DNA of 24,961 nt from Psychrobacter sp. (lineage in GTDB: Bacteria > Pseudomonadota > Gammaproteobacteria > Pseudomonadales > Moraxellaceae), in the NCBI GenBank assembly GCA_029264635.1, contig JARIAA010000049.1, forward strand, positions 1 to 24,961, in the 5' to 3' direction. Below are positions 16,231-24,737 of this stretch, piece by piece. The notes under the pieces are model-generated. The model made no database searches. It was not told the origin of the DNA and saw nothing but the letters and a program-made list of their open reading frames with translations. Made by a program: the position numbers and the translations under genes. Within the stretch, counting starts at the first letter, position 1; each line of letters starts with the position of its first letter.

Positions 16231-18204
16231 TTAGTTCTGTATGGACAACACCTCTTTTAGCTTAGTTTCAAAATTATCTTTTATAAAGTGAGCATATTCT
16301 ACGCTAATATGTTCAGCATCACGGTAAATGATTTTTCCAGAAAAAGTAGTCAAGCATTTATCATCGGTACAGAACATATCTGACATATCGATACTTTTTA
16401 TGAGATCTTGATACTCAATGGCAGGATCAGTTGCCAGTAAAACATCTGCTCGATCTACCGTACAAGTATCTGGATCTGGATTGTTTCTATTTCGGTGTAA
16501 GCATTCGGGTACATCAAAAGCAAAGCGTGGATTGTCTCTGATACCGATCACCTCTATACCATTGGCATTGATGGCTTTCCAGCTGTCGATATACGATTCA
16601 GGGATAAACTCGCCTTTATCCAAATCGGTTCTTGTAGAATTGGTGATAACCGCATAAGGATTGATATTTGCAATCTCTTCAAGCGCACTTTCATTCCACT
16701 TATGGCAAGACTCGTTAGAATCTTCAACAGCTCCCAAAGGACAGGCCGCTTTGGTCATATTTATTACTTTAAAGTTATTATTCTTGCCAATCTCGTCGAG
16801 TGCGGTGATCCATTGCACAGCGTGAGAACCTCCTGCTAGTACAATCTCTTTATCAGCATTTAAATCGCCAAAGTCGCAAGTTGTGACCTCTTCTCAAGTC
16901 ATAGATTGATTACATCCCTCAGCGTATGCCGCAGGAACTATTTTCTTTATTGTTAATAATCTATTGCGATGAGGTTCAAAATCATCCTCTTATAAGTGAA
17001 TGCGATCTCCTGCAAAAGGTTCAACAGGTTCACGCTTCAACGCTGAAAGTGTTTTTTCAGTCGTAGAGACAACTTCATGTCTAAATACAAAAGCCGCTAC
17101 CATGACAGGTAAGAAAAACAACACTCCTATCGAAAAATTAACCAATACTTTTTCTCTGGGTATTTTTCTAAAAGGAGATTCAATTTTTTTACTGGTCAAA
17201 TAAGCTAAAATCGTAGAAACAATCATGATCATCAGTCCTTGTAGCAGACTGACAGACTCATAACCAAAATATTCTTTATAAAATATCAATATGGGCCAAT
17301 GCCAAAGATAGATGGTAAAAGAGATCCCACCTAAGAATACTAAGAATTTGTGTGACAACAGGTTGTTAACCAGCCCTTTACCGCCCACACCTGACATAAT
17401 GATAAAAACAGCGCCAAGTACGGGAATCAACGATATAGGACCTGAAAAATTGGCCCCTCTGGGTATAAATATCGCGCCACCAACAATCAAAGCAATACCG
17501 ACAATACCTAACGCCTGCCTATATTTTATTTTTTTAATATTGGCAATGACAAGGTAGGACAATGAGCCAAAGAAGAATTCCCAGATTCTTGATAGTGGAT
17601 TAAAATAACTCATTGCTGGATCATTTTTTGACAGCATCATTGCATAGATAAAAGAGGCAAGTATGATAGAAACTACCCCTAAGAAAAGAGGCACGGACGT
17701 CTGTTTTTTCTTTGACAGATAAGCTAAGGGAACAAGAATAAGTGGAAAAACTACATAAAATTGCATTTGAATAGACAACGCCCAAAACTGCTGTACAGGA
17801 CTAATGGCTCTGTCAGTCGATAAATAGTCGACAGACAATCTGATCAGTTGTATGTTTTCAAGATGTAAGGCGCTGGCAATAATCTCGTGCAACACACTAT
17901 AGATAGAGACAGGGGAAGTAATAAAATAGCTGGCTAATAAGGTTGCTCCAAGCACAATATAAGCAGATGGGGCGACTCTTTTTATGACCCCTCCCCAAAA
18001 AGGAAAAGGACTAACCGTACCTTTTGAAAAATATCCCTTTAATACAATAGACGCCATTAAAAAACCAGAAACGACAAAAAAAACGTCAACACCACCTGAT
18101 ACTTTATTAAACCAGATATGAAAAATCATGATAATAAGAGCGCCCACCGCTCTTAAACCTTGAATATCATTTCTATATTCATGATAAGTATATTTTGCAA
18201 ACAC
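16231..18204 (-). pseudogene. Acyltransferase-3/SGNH O-acetylase (OafB-like), broken by two in-frame stop codons
   Basis: One continuous reading frame of 658 codons from a GTG at 18204, cut by TAA at codon 405 (16990-16992) and TGA at codon 437 (16894-16896). There is no frameshift. Residues 1-385 form the membrane acyltransferase-3 domain, with the R-x-D-I-Q-G-L-R-A start, H29, VDVFFVVSGFLM and about ten membrane helices. Codons 440-657 form the periplasmic SGNH domain with the TKAACPLG and YRDAEHIS motifs; the last supplies the catalytic Asp and His. The nucleophile block reads GGSH (458-461) where the family has GDSH. Such proteins O-acetylate surface polysaccharides such as O-antigen or capsule. 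The SGNH half has no suitable start codon of its own before its serine motif. A truncated membrane half might still be made. An AAGGG precedes the GTG start. Confidence 0.88.
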
Positions 18205-18841
18205 AGGAGACCCTTATTGTAATATAGAATTTATCGTGAAACAAAGTTGACAATTTCAAGTAAATTTAAACCATCTCTCATGTATAATTTGTTTAAAACT
18301 TAAAATAAATGTCACTAATTTCCCTCAAGTCTCTAATCTTACAATGTTCCTGTAACATTTGGTAGGTCTAAATATTCATTTAGATAAGAATATATTACTA
18401 CATAATGTAAATACATATATACTCATAAAAGAATATTACTATTTTATTAATTTTAAGTTGATAATAGGTGTCTAATAATTAGATTTTCTTTCCTTATCAT
18501 TAAAAATAATGAGCTATAAAAACTGCTTGTTATTCGATATGAAGCATATTTCACTAGCTTATGATAAGGTAAAAAGACTTAGAAAGGATTTTTCGATTAT
18601 GAGCAGAATAGTCTCTAGGCATAAATGCTAGATAAACTACTATCATTAAGTGTAACTTCATCTTAATAAAGGATTATTTCGAAATTTAGGTAAAAAAATA
18701 GCATAGACTTTGATAAATGTGATTGATCGTTGTAGTAACGTCTTCACAAAGTCTCAAAAAACTATGCTAATGCCTATGAAAATAATACGGATAAAACTTA
18801 GTCATAAAACAGAAATGAACTCTAACTATTGTCCATTTTTA
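18205..18841. other. AT-rich intergenic region with no recognised gene
   Basis: 637 bases between the acyltransferase pseudogene and the dehydrogenase gene. It is clearly richer in A and T than its flanks. The only structure seen is the inverted repeat/terminator at 18692-18769. A 40-codon frame at 18509-18631 (+) has no ribosome site and no recognisable product. No transposase remnant, tRNA or attachment site was identified. Confidence 0.6.
18692..18769 (-). terminator. Long hairpin, probable terminator of the ligase/dehydrogenase unit
   Basis: Left arm 18699-18712 is contiguous; its partner is split into CAAAGT (18747-18752) and CTATGCTA (18762-18769) by a nine-base bulge. On the - strand the stem is followed directly by seven T (18692-18698). 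It lies about 70 bases after the dehydrogenase stop. The bulge and long loop make termination plausible rather than certain. Confidence 0.6.
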
Positions 18842-19648
18842 TTAGACCATACGAATAGCCCCATCTAAGCGAATCACTTCACCGTTGAGATAGCTATTAT
18901 CAATGATATGTATGACCAATTTGGCAAACTCATGGGGATTGCCCAAACGTTTAGGATAAGGAACGCCTGCCTCTAACTGTTCACGCGCTTTTTCAGGAAT
19001 GCTATTCATCATGGGCGTTGCAAAAACGCCCGGCGCAATTGTCATGACGCGAATACCGTGACGCGCCAGCTCACGCGCTAGGGGTAAAGTCAGACCGACC
19101 ACCCCTGCCTTGGACGACGCATAGCTTGCTTGCCCTACTTGCCCATCAAAAGCAGCGATAGAAGCGGTATTAATAATGATGCCGTGATCGGCATTCTTTT
19201 GACTACTGTTTTCTTGAGTACTGTTTTCGGCGGCGCTATTATTAGCTACTCGTTTAGCGATAGAAGATGCGACCAAACGCGCAACGTTGAATGAGCCGAT
19301 GAGGTTTATATTAACGCCACGACTAAAGGCATCAAGGTCTGCTGGATTGTTTTCGCGATCAAGTAGCTTTTGCACGACAGCGATGCCTGCGCAGTTAACA
19401 GATCCTTGCAAACCGCCAAACTCTTTTTCAGCCATAGCAACAGCGGCTTGCACTTCATCGCCACTGGTAATATCACAACGGACAAAACGTGCATTATCGC
19501 CCAGCTCATCGACCAATGCTTGTCCCGTTGACGCATTCAAATCAGCAATGACAACCTTGCCACCTTGATCGACGATAGCACGAACGACTGCCTCCCCTAA
19601 ACCTGATGCCCCACCCGTTACCAAAAAGCTGTGTTGTTGAACTTGCAT
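18842..19648 (-). CDS. Short-chain dehydrogenase, HSD10-like 3-hydroxyacyl-CoA dehydrogenase
   Basis: 268 residues with a classical SDR fold. The nucleotide motif TGGASGLG is at 11-18, and D36 at the end of the second strand points to NAD rather than NADP. NCAG sits at 85-88, with catalytic S163, Y176 and K180 (Y-A-S-S-K). The pattern of NTASIAAFDGQVGQ and of PKRLG near the C-terminus is that of the type II 3-hydroxyacyl-CoA dehydrogenases (HSD17B10 family), which oxidise short-chain or branched 3-hydroxyacyl-CoA. A polar, low-complexity insert (about 134-155) with an ENSTQ/ENSSQ repeat sits before the catalytic strand and is not usual for the family. It follows the acyl-CoA ligase gene by 65 bases on the same strand, with an AGGA ribosome site; the two probably act in one acid-degradation route. 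Confidence 0.86.
   Translation of the reverse strand: MQVQQHSFLVTGGASGLGEAVVRAIVDQGGKVVIADLNASTGQALVDELGDNARFVRCDITSGDEVQAAVAMAEKEFGGLQGSVNCAGIAVVQKLLDRENNPADLDAFSRGVNINLIGSFNVARLVASSIAKRVANNSAAENSTQENSSQKNADHGIIINTASIAAFDGQVGQASYASSKAGVVGLTLPLARELARHGIRVMTIAPGVFATPMMNSIPEKAREQLEAGVPYPKRLGNPHEFAKLVIHIIDNSYLNGEVIRLDGAIRMV
19200..19229. repeat. In-frame 15-base tandem duplication inside the dehydrogenase gene
   Basis: Two adjacent 15-base units (19200-19214 and 19215-19229) agree at 13 positions and encode the repeated ENSTQ/ENSSQ pentapeptide of the polar insert. Confidence 0.8.
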
Positions 19649-19713
19649 GATGATTCCTTAAGCATTGAATATTATTAGTTGAACATGTTGACAATCTTTA
19701 TAAATAGGCTTAC

Positions 19714-21456
19714 TTATTGAGCCGTCAAACTCCGTAATAAAAAGCGCTGGATCTTGCCACTTGGTGTCTTTGGCAAGGCGGCGACAAACTCAATTTCACG
19801 CGGATAAGCATGGGTTGATAAGCGCTTACGTACCAAGTCTTTGATTTGCTGAGCAATCTCATCGCTGCCTTCGATACCGTCTTTGAGTACCACATAAGAC
19901 TTGATATTATGCCCGCGCACCTCATCAGGGACACCAACGGCGGCTGACTCAGCGACCGCTTCATGCTCTAATACGGTATTTTCAACATCTGTTGGACCGA
20001 CGCGGTAACCTGCTGTCGTAATAATGTCATCATCACGGCCTGAAAACCAATAACTACCATCACTATGGCGCTCAACCACATCCCCTGTCAGATAATAATC
20101 GTCGACGAACGCTTGTTTTTCGTTCCAGCTATAACCCTGAAAATAGAACGCTGGCGATTGACTGACCACGACTGCCAGCTGACCTTGCTCGCCATCAGGC
20201 AATACTTGCATATCATCGTCCAATACGACAAGCGTATGCCCTGGTAGCGCCATACCCATCGAACCGGTTGGGCATTCATGTACTAATGCATGATGCTCAC
20301 AACACGTCATACCCGTTTCTGTCTGCCCATACTGATCGCAAACTTGGCAACCCAAATAGCTTTGTACCCAGCTGACTACCTCAGTATTTAACGTTTCCCC
20401 TGCTGAGTTGGCACAGCGCAGTGATAATTTTGAAGGATTATCTTCAGAAATCTCTTTAAAGACGCCGCTGGATTTCATCATTCGAAATGCCGTTGGTGAG
20501 GAGGCCAGGTTGGTAATCTGATGACGGATGAGAAAATCGCGTGTATTGGTAGCGTCAAAACCTGCTTCATTAAAATAAGTCGTGACTCCTAATAATAAAG
20601 GTCCTGTAATCGCATAATACAAACCATACGCCCAGCCTGGATCGGCCATATTCCAATAATAATCACTCTTACGTAGATCAATCGCATAGCGCATGTATAG
20701 ATAAAAAGCTGGCAGGGCAGCTAACGGCACACTAACGCCTTTTGACTTGCCAACGGTGCCTGAGGTAAACATCTGTAGAAACGGTGCGTCCGTATCCAAT
20801 CGTACTGGCAGTATTTTTTGTGAATCATGATCTGGTAACTGGGTTGACATCATGTTCGTCAGTTCGGCATAGTTGTCGTCACCCCAAGCTTGACTGTCCG
20901 CGATACTACCGACCAAGACCATTTTAGTTTGCTGCGCCAAGTCCTCAAACTTACCGCGATTTTCCTGATTGGTAAAGACCACTTTGGTATTGGCTTTATC
21001 CATTCGATACTTGATTGAATCATAGCCAAAGGCGGTAAATAAAGGCTGATAAACCGCTCCAATTCTCCATGTTGCCAGCACCACTATCAATAGCTCAGGC
21101 GTACGCGGTAGCATGGTTGCCACTTGGTCGCCAACTTGTACGCCGTAAGATTGTAGTAAGCTTGCTACTTGTGCACTCGCTTTATCCAGCTCACCAAAGC
21201 TCATACGCGTCACCCTGCCCGCTGTATCTTCGTGCACTAGCGCAAGGTTGTCGCCGCGGCCGTCACGCACATGTCGACCACAGCAGGCCATATAAGCGTT
21301 AAGACGATCATCTAACTGCTCACCAAAGATTTCTGTCAACAACGCATCCCTATCGAAGTTGTTATAATAATCAGCGTAGCTTTTTACAGTATCTGAGGTG
21401 TCAGAAGAAGGAGTCGTATGTTGAGATGAATGGATATTTGAAGATGAGGTAGTCAT
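19714..21456 (-). CDS. AMP-forming acyl-CoA synthetase (acetyl/medium-chain ACS-like)
   Basis: 580 residues of the ANL adenylate-forming family. The P-loop is TSGTVGKSKG (231-240), a variant of TSGTTGxPKG in which the usual Pro is Ser. Downstream come the adenine-binding DQYGQTETGM, the YLTGDVV aspartate, the hinge stretch GRDDDIITTAGYRVGP and the C-terminal catalytic lysine K568 in TPSGKIQRF. Overall the pattern is closest to acetyl-/propionyl- or medium-chain acyl-CoA synthetases (ACSM type). It activates a carboxylic acid with ATP and CoA in the cytoplasm. The chain length is not readable from sequence. The first 25 residues are a Ser/Thr-rich, probably disordered tail. No clear ribosome site precedes the ATG, so the true start could be a little further in. 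It is followed by the HSD10-like dehydrogenase gene, likely as an operon. Confidence 0.9.
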   Translation of the reverse strand: MTTSSSNIHSSQHTTPSSDTSDTVKSYADYYNNFDRDALLTEIFGEQLDDRLNAYMACCGRHVRDGRGDNLALVHEDTAGRVTRMSFGELDKASAQVASLLQSYGVQVGDQVATMLPRTPELLIVVLATWRIGAVYQPLFTAFGYDSIKYRMDKANTKVVFTNQENRGKFEDLAQQTKMVLVGSIADSQAWGDDNYAELTNMMSTQLPDHDSQKILPVRLDTDAPFLQMFTSGTVGKSKGVSVPLAALPAFYLYMRYAIDLRKSDYYWNMADPGWAYGLYYAITGPLLLGVTTYFNEAGFDATNTRDFLIRHQITNLASSPTAFRMMKSSGVFKEISEDNPSKLSLRCANSAGETLNTEVVSWVQSYLGCQVCDQYGQTETGMTCCEHHALVHECPTGSMGMALPGHTLVVLDDDMQVLPDGEQGQLAVVVSQSPAFYFQGYSWNEKQAFVDDYYLTGDVVERHSDGSYWFSGRDDDIITTAGYRVGPTDVENTVLEHEAVAESAAVGVPDEVRGHNIKSYVVLKDGIEGSDEIAQQIKDLVRKRLSTHAYPREIEFVAALPKTPSGKIQRFLLRSLTAQ

Positions 21457-21671
21457 GAGCTAATACTTTAGCAAAAGAGAAATAGAGAACCATTGATAAA
21501 ACAATATACCACTGATAAAACCATAGATAGCTTAATAGCAAAACTGCCATATCTTATGGTCATCGATATGACGTAAAGTTAAGATTACCTATTAGTAACG
21601 CATTTTTATGATTATTTCAATACATAACGTATCATTTTTATGAATGAACATAATTTTAAATTGAGCTAAAT

Positions 21672-22790
21672 TTACTTTAGGTTGCTCAAAAATCCAAGCA
21701 ATGCTTTTTCTTCAATCCGTTGATATTTTTTTGTGCGACCCCGCCTCGCTTGTTTATAAGACTCAAAAAAATCTCCTGCTAAAAACTGTTCAATGATAAT
21801 GGGATGAATGTAGGAAGCTCGGCATACCGTCGGTGTATTTCCAAGCTCATTAGCCACATCTTTGACCATCGCCGTGACTAACTTTTGGCGTTCATTACTT
21901 TTAGGCGCACTTGCCAAAATGCTCTCTCCCGTCGCGGTTTGCAGCTCATCGTAAAGGTAGCTTGCTGCCAGGACACTTGCCATCCATGTACGAAAGTCCT
22001 TTGCGCTATACATCTTACTTTCACAGTCATCTGCGCACGTATATGTCCTCAAATAGTCATTAATATCAGCACTATCAACGATTTGTTTATTGCCGTTATC
22101 GTCTAGATATTTAAAAATCTGATAGCCTGGCAGCTCACTACAGGCCTGCACAATGTCAATTAAACGCTCATCTTGCAATTCGATATGATGCGTTTTCGCA
22201 CTTTTACCGACAAAATCAAACGCCAGTCCGTTGTCCGTTTCACTCACATGCTTACTACGTAGCGTACTGAGACCATAGCTTTTATTTAGCTTTGCATAGC
22301 GGCTATTACCAATACGAATTAAGGTCGTTTCAAGCAATTTAACGACTGCTGCTAGTACATTGGCACGAGATAACGATTCAGCCTCTAAATCCTGCTCAAC
22401 TTGTGCACGCAGGTTTGGCAGCACTTCTGCAAAACCTATCATGGCATCAAACTTAGCTTGGTCGCGTACACTGTCCCACAATGGATGATATAGATACTGC
22501 TTACGGGCTTTGTCGTCGCGACCCGTTGATTGCAGGTGGCCCTTGTCGTCTTGGCATATCCAAACCTCTGACCACATAGGTGGAATAACCAAGCTATCAA
22601 AGCGCTTACGCAAGGCTTTATCTTTTACAACCTTGCCGGCTGCATCCCGATAGGTAAACCCGCGTCCCCAGCGTCTGCGCTTGTAGCCAGGCTCGTCATC
22701 ACTTACATAGCGCAGGTTGGCACGGCGCGCCAAGTGCTCATAATCGTGGCGCGCATCTTCTGTGATTGTCTGCTGGTTTAGCTTTGCCAT
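21672..22790 (-). CDS. DNA topoisomerase IB (poxvirus type)
   Basis: 372 residues. The N-terminal domain has the typical GRGFTYRD and STGRDDKARKQYLYHP stretches (about 43-103). The catalytic domain has an RIGN motif with R159, a TLRSKHV stretch (176-182), KDFRTW and the nucleophile Y327 in CRASYIHP, close to the C-terminus as expected. The enzyme relaxes supercoils through a 3'-phosphotyrosyl link. Bacterial type IB enzymes of this sort are patchy in distribution and accessory to topoisomerase I and gyrase. It stands alone and diverges from the GNAT gene at 22960. AGAGG lies 11 bases before the ATG, slightly far. The Lys/Arg-rich tail may help bind DNA. Confidence 0.93.
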   Translation of the reverse strand: MAKLNQQTITEDARHDYEHLARRANLRYVSDDEPGYKRRRWGRGFTYRDAAGKVVKDKALRKRFDSLVIPPMWSEVWICQDDKGHLQSTGRDDKARKQYLYHPLWDSVRDQAKFDAMIGFAEVLPNLRAQVEQDLEAESLSRANVLAAVVKLLETTLIRIGNSRYAKLNKSYGLSTLRSKHVSETDNGLAFDFVGKSAKTHHIELQDERLIDIVQACSELPGYQIFKYLDDNGNKQIVDSADINDYLRTYTCADDCESKMYSAKDFRTWMASVLAASYLYDELQTATGESILASAPKSNERQKLVTAMVKDVANELGNTPTVCRASYIHPIIIEQFLAGDFFESYKQARRGRTKKYQRIEEKALLGFLSNLK

Positions 22791-22959
22791 AAAACGATAC
22801 GCCTCTTCAAAATGGTAGTTTTAGCATAATTAACAGTCATTGATTTTGCTATTTACTTGCTACGGATAAAGTGTAATTCTGTGTAAAAATCAGCTTATCA
22901 ACGTATCAAAAATTTATCGACTTCCTTAAAATAAAACCTCTATCAAAAGTGAGCCTAAT

Positions 22960-23415
22960 ATGACAGACAATCTTTCTATAAAAATAACTGCATTATCTAA
23001 GACTCATTATGATGCTTGGTTAGATTTGTGGCAACGTTATCTCAGCTTTTATGAAACCCGTTTGCCAATGAGTACCACGGACCAAACGTGGCAAAACTTG
23101 CTTGATAGCAATGTCCCTATTTATGGATTTGGAGGATGGCAAGACGATACTTTGGTAGGTATCACTCATGTGGTGCTACATCCTAATACTTGGAATACAA
23201 CTGAGTGTTGTTATTTAGAAGATTTATATGTTAGCGAATTGGTGCGCGGCCAAGGCGTGGGACGCGCACTAATTGAGCATGTTTATCAGTTTGCCCATAA
23301 CAAAGAGTGCAACCGTGTTTACTGGACCACACAAGAAGATAATAAGATAGCTCAAATACTTTACGATAAGATTGCAAGCAAAACTGACATGGTGCAATAT
23401 CGAAAAAACTTATAA
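22960..23415 (+). CDS. GNAT family N-acetyltransferase
   Basis: 151 residues with a single GNAT domain. The acetyl-CoA-binding loop R-G-Q-G-V-G (96-101) follows the LEDLYVSELVR strand, and a C-terminal NKIAQILYDKIA helix matches motif B. The substrate cannot be told; related proteins act on small amines or amino acids. It is read away from the topoisomerase gene, with 169 bases between the two starts. It runs toward prfB, sharing the hairpin at 23477-23501. The ribosome site is weak. Confidence 0.88.
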   Translation: MTDNLSIKITALSKTHYDAWLDLWQRYLSFYETRLPMSTTDQTWQNLLDSNVPIYGFGGWQDDTLVGITHVVLHPNTWNTTECCYLEDLYVSELVRGQGVGRALIEHVYQFAHNKECNRVYWTTQEDNKIAQILYDKIASKTDMVQYRKNL

Positions 23416-23437
23416 ATAAAAGCAGCGTACTATTCAG

Positions 23438-23475
23438 TTAAAACGAGGCCATAAAATTAAAACAAGGCCATAAAA
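23438..23475. repeat. Tandem 19-base repeat next to a terminator
   Basis: Two adjacent 19-base units (23438-23456 and 23457-23475) differ at one position (G at 23445, A at 23464). They lie directly before the hairpin at 23477, so they do not overlap a gene. Confidence 0.85.
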
Positions 23476-23476
23476 A

Positions 23477-23501
23477 ATGCCAAGCGTCACACGCTTGGCA
23501 T
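23477..23501. terminator. Intrinsic terminator between the GNAT gene and prfB
   Basis: Perfect 11-base-pair stem (23477-23487 with 23491-23501) around a three-base loop. On the - strand it is followed by a T run, making it a strong terminator for prfB, 24 bases after its stop. The + strand has a weaker T tract. Confidence 0.9.
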
Positions 23502-23525
23502 AAATTTTCTTATTAAACACTATCC

Positions 23526-24621
23526 TTATAACCCCGCTTTTAGGCTCGCTTCGATAAACTGATCGAGGTCGCCATCGAGTACTGCACCCGTATTAAAGGT
23601 CTCAACGCCAGTACGCAAGTCTTTGATACGGGAATCATCTAACACATAGGAGCGAATCTGACTGCCCCAACCGACATCAGACTTGTTGTCCTCGACGGCT
23701 TGCTGTTTCTCCATACGCTTTTGCATCTCAAGCTCATAAAGCTTGGCGCGCAGCATTTTCATCGCCGTCGCTTTGTTACCATGCTGGCTACGCTCGTTCT
23801 GACAAGTGACCACCACGCCCGTCGGTTCGTGAGTAATACGGACGGCTGAGTCCGTCGTGTTTACGTGCTGACCACCTGCGCCCGATGAACGATAAGTATC
23901 GATACGCAAGTCCGCTGGATTAATATCAATCTCGACATTATCATCAATCTCAGGTGACACAAAGACGGCAGCAAACGAAGTATGACGACCATTATTGCTA
24001 TCAAACGGTGACTTACGGACTAAGCGATGCACGCCAATCTCGGTACGCAACCAACCAAACGCATAGTCACCCTTAATCTCAATAGTGGCTGATTTGATGC
24101 CAGCGACGCTACCAGAAGACACTTCAATGACCTCAACTTTAAAGCCATGCGCCTCCGCCCAGCGTGTATACATGCGTAGTAACATCTCAGCCCAGTCCTG
24201 CGCTTCAGTGCCGCCACTGCCCGACTGGATATCCAGATAGCAATTGTTCGGATCCATCTCACCGCTAAACATACGACGAAACTCTAAATCAGCAACGCGT
24301 TTCTCGGCATTGTCGAGCTCGGCTTGTACATCAGTAAGCAACGACTCATCCTCTGCTTCGACCGCCAGCTCCAGCATCGCTGATGCATCTGCTAAGGTCG
24401 TTTCAAGCGAAACCACGACGTCAATGACGCCATCAAGCTGGCTTTTCTCTTTATTAATCTTGGTCGCGCGCTCTGGATCATTCCATAGCTCAGGGTTTTC
24501 CAATTCTAAATTGACTTCCTCTAAGCGTTCTTGCTTGCCGTCGAAGTCAAAGATACCTCCGAAGGTCCTGTCCACGCTCAGATAAATCTTTGATACGTTC
24601 TTGATACGGATTGATTTCCAT
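23526..24621 (-). CDS. prfB: Peptide chain release factor 2, expressed by programmed +1 frameshift
   Basis: The true start is the ATG at 24619-24621, preceded by AGGA. The first 24 codons end at CTT (24550-24552), and an in-frame TGA follows at 24547-24549. Skipping one base (24549) joins this to the main frame from 24548 to 23526, giving 364 residues (E. coli 365). The stop-codon-reading SPF motif is at 204-206 and the catalytic GGQ at 249-251, both at the family's positions. RF2 ends translation at UGA and UAA. Low RF2 favours the frameshift, so the protein controls its own synthesis. A gene caller will wrongly start at a GTG at 24575 and lose the N-terminus. The reading is firm: leader, slippery site and spacing all match the known E. 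coli case. Confidence 0.97.
24546..24561 (-). promoter_or_regulatory. prfB programmed +1 frameshift site
   Basis: On the - strand CGGAGG TAT CTT TGA C. A Shine-Dalgarno-like GGAGG sits three bases before the slippery CTT, and TGA-C is the weak stop context. This is the same layout as in E. coli (AGGGGG TAT CTT TGA C). Confidence 0.95.
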
Positions 24622-24737
24622 AAAGTTTCCTGTCTTTTTAAATAAATATCTTACTGATATGGCGCTATTTTAAATCAGATTGATGCTAAATAGTTGGCTA
24701 ATTAATACTGCCTCTATATTAAATAGCTATAGACCAG

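Noticed and set aside
16231..16818. A stand-alone SGNH hydrolase starting at GTG 16818
   Set aside because: It would begin after its own nucleophile serine; it is the downstream part of the broken acyltransferase frame.
18509..18631. A 40-codon + strand frame in the AT-rich gap
   Set aside because: No ribosome site, no recognisable product, and a length expected by chance in AT-rich DNA.
21457..21671. Repeated TGATAAAAC words upstream of the acyl-CoA ligase
   Set aside because: Two short AT-rich matches without symmetry; likely chance.
23526..24575. RF2 starting at GTG 24575
   Set aside because: The true ATG is at 24621 and the two frames join at the programmed frameshift site.
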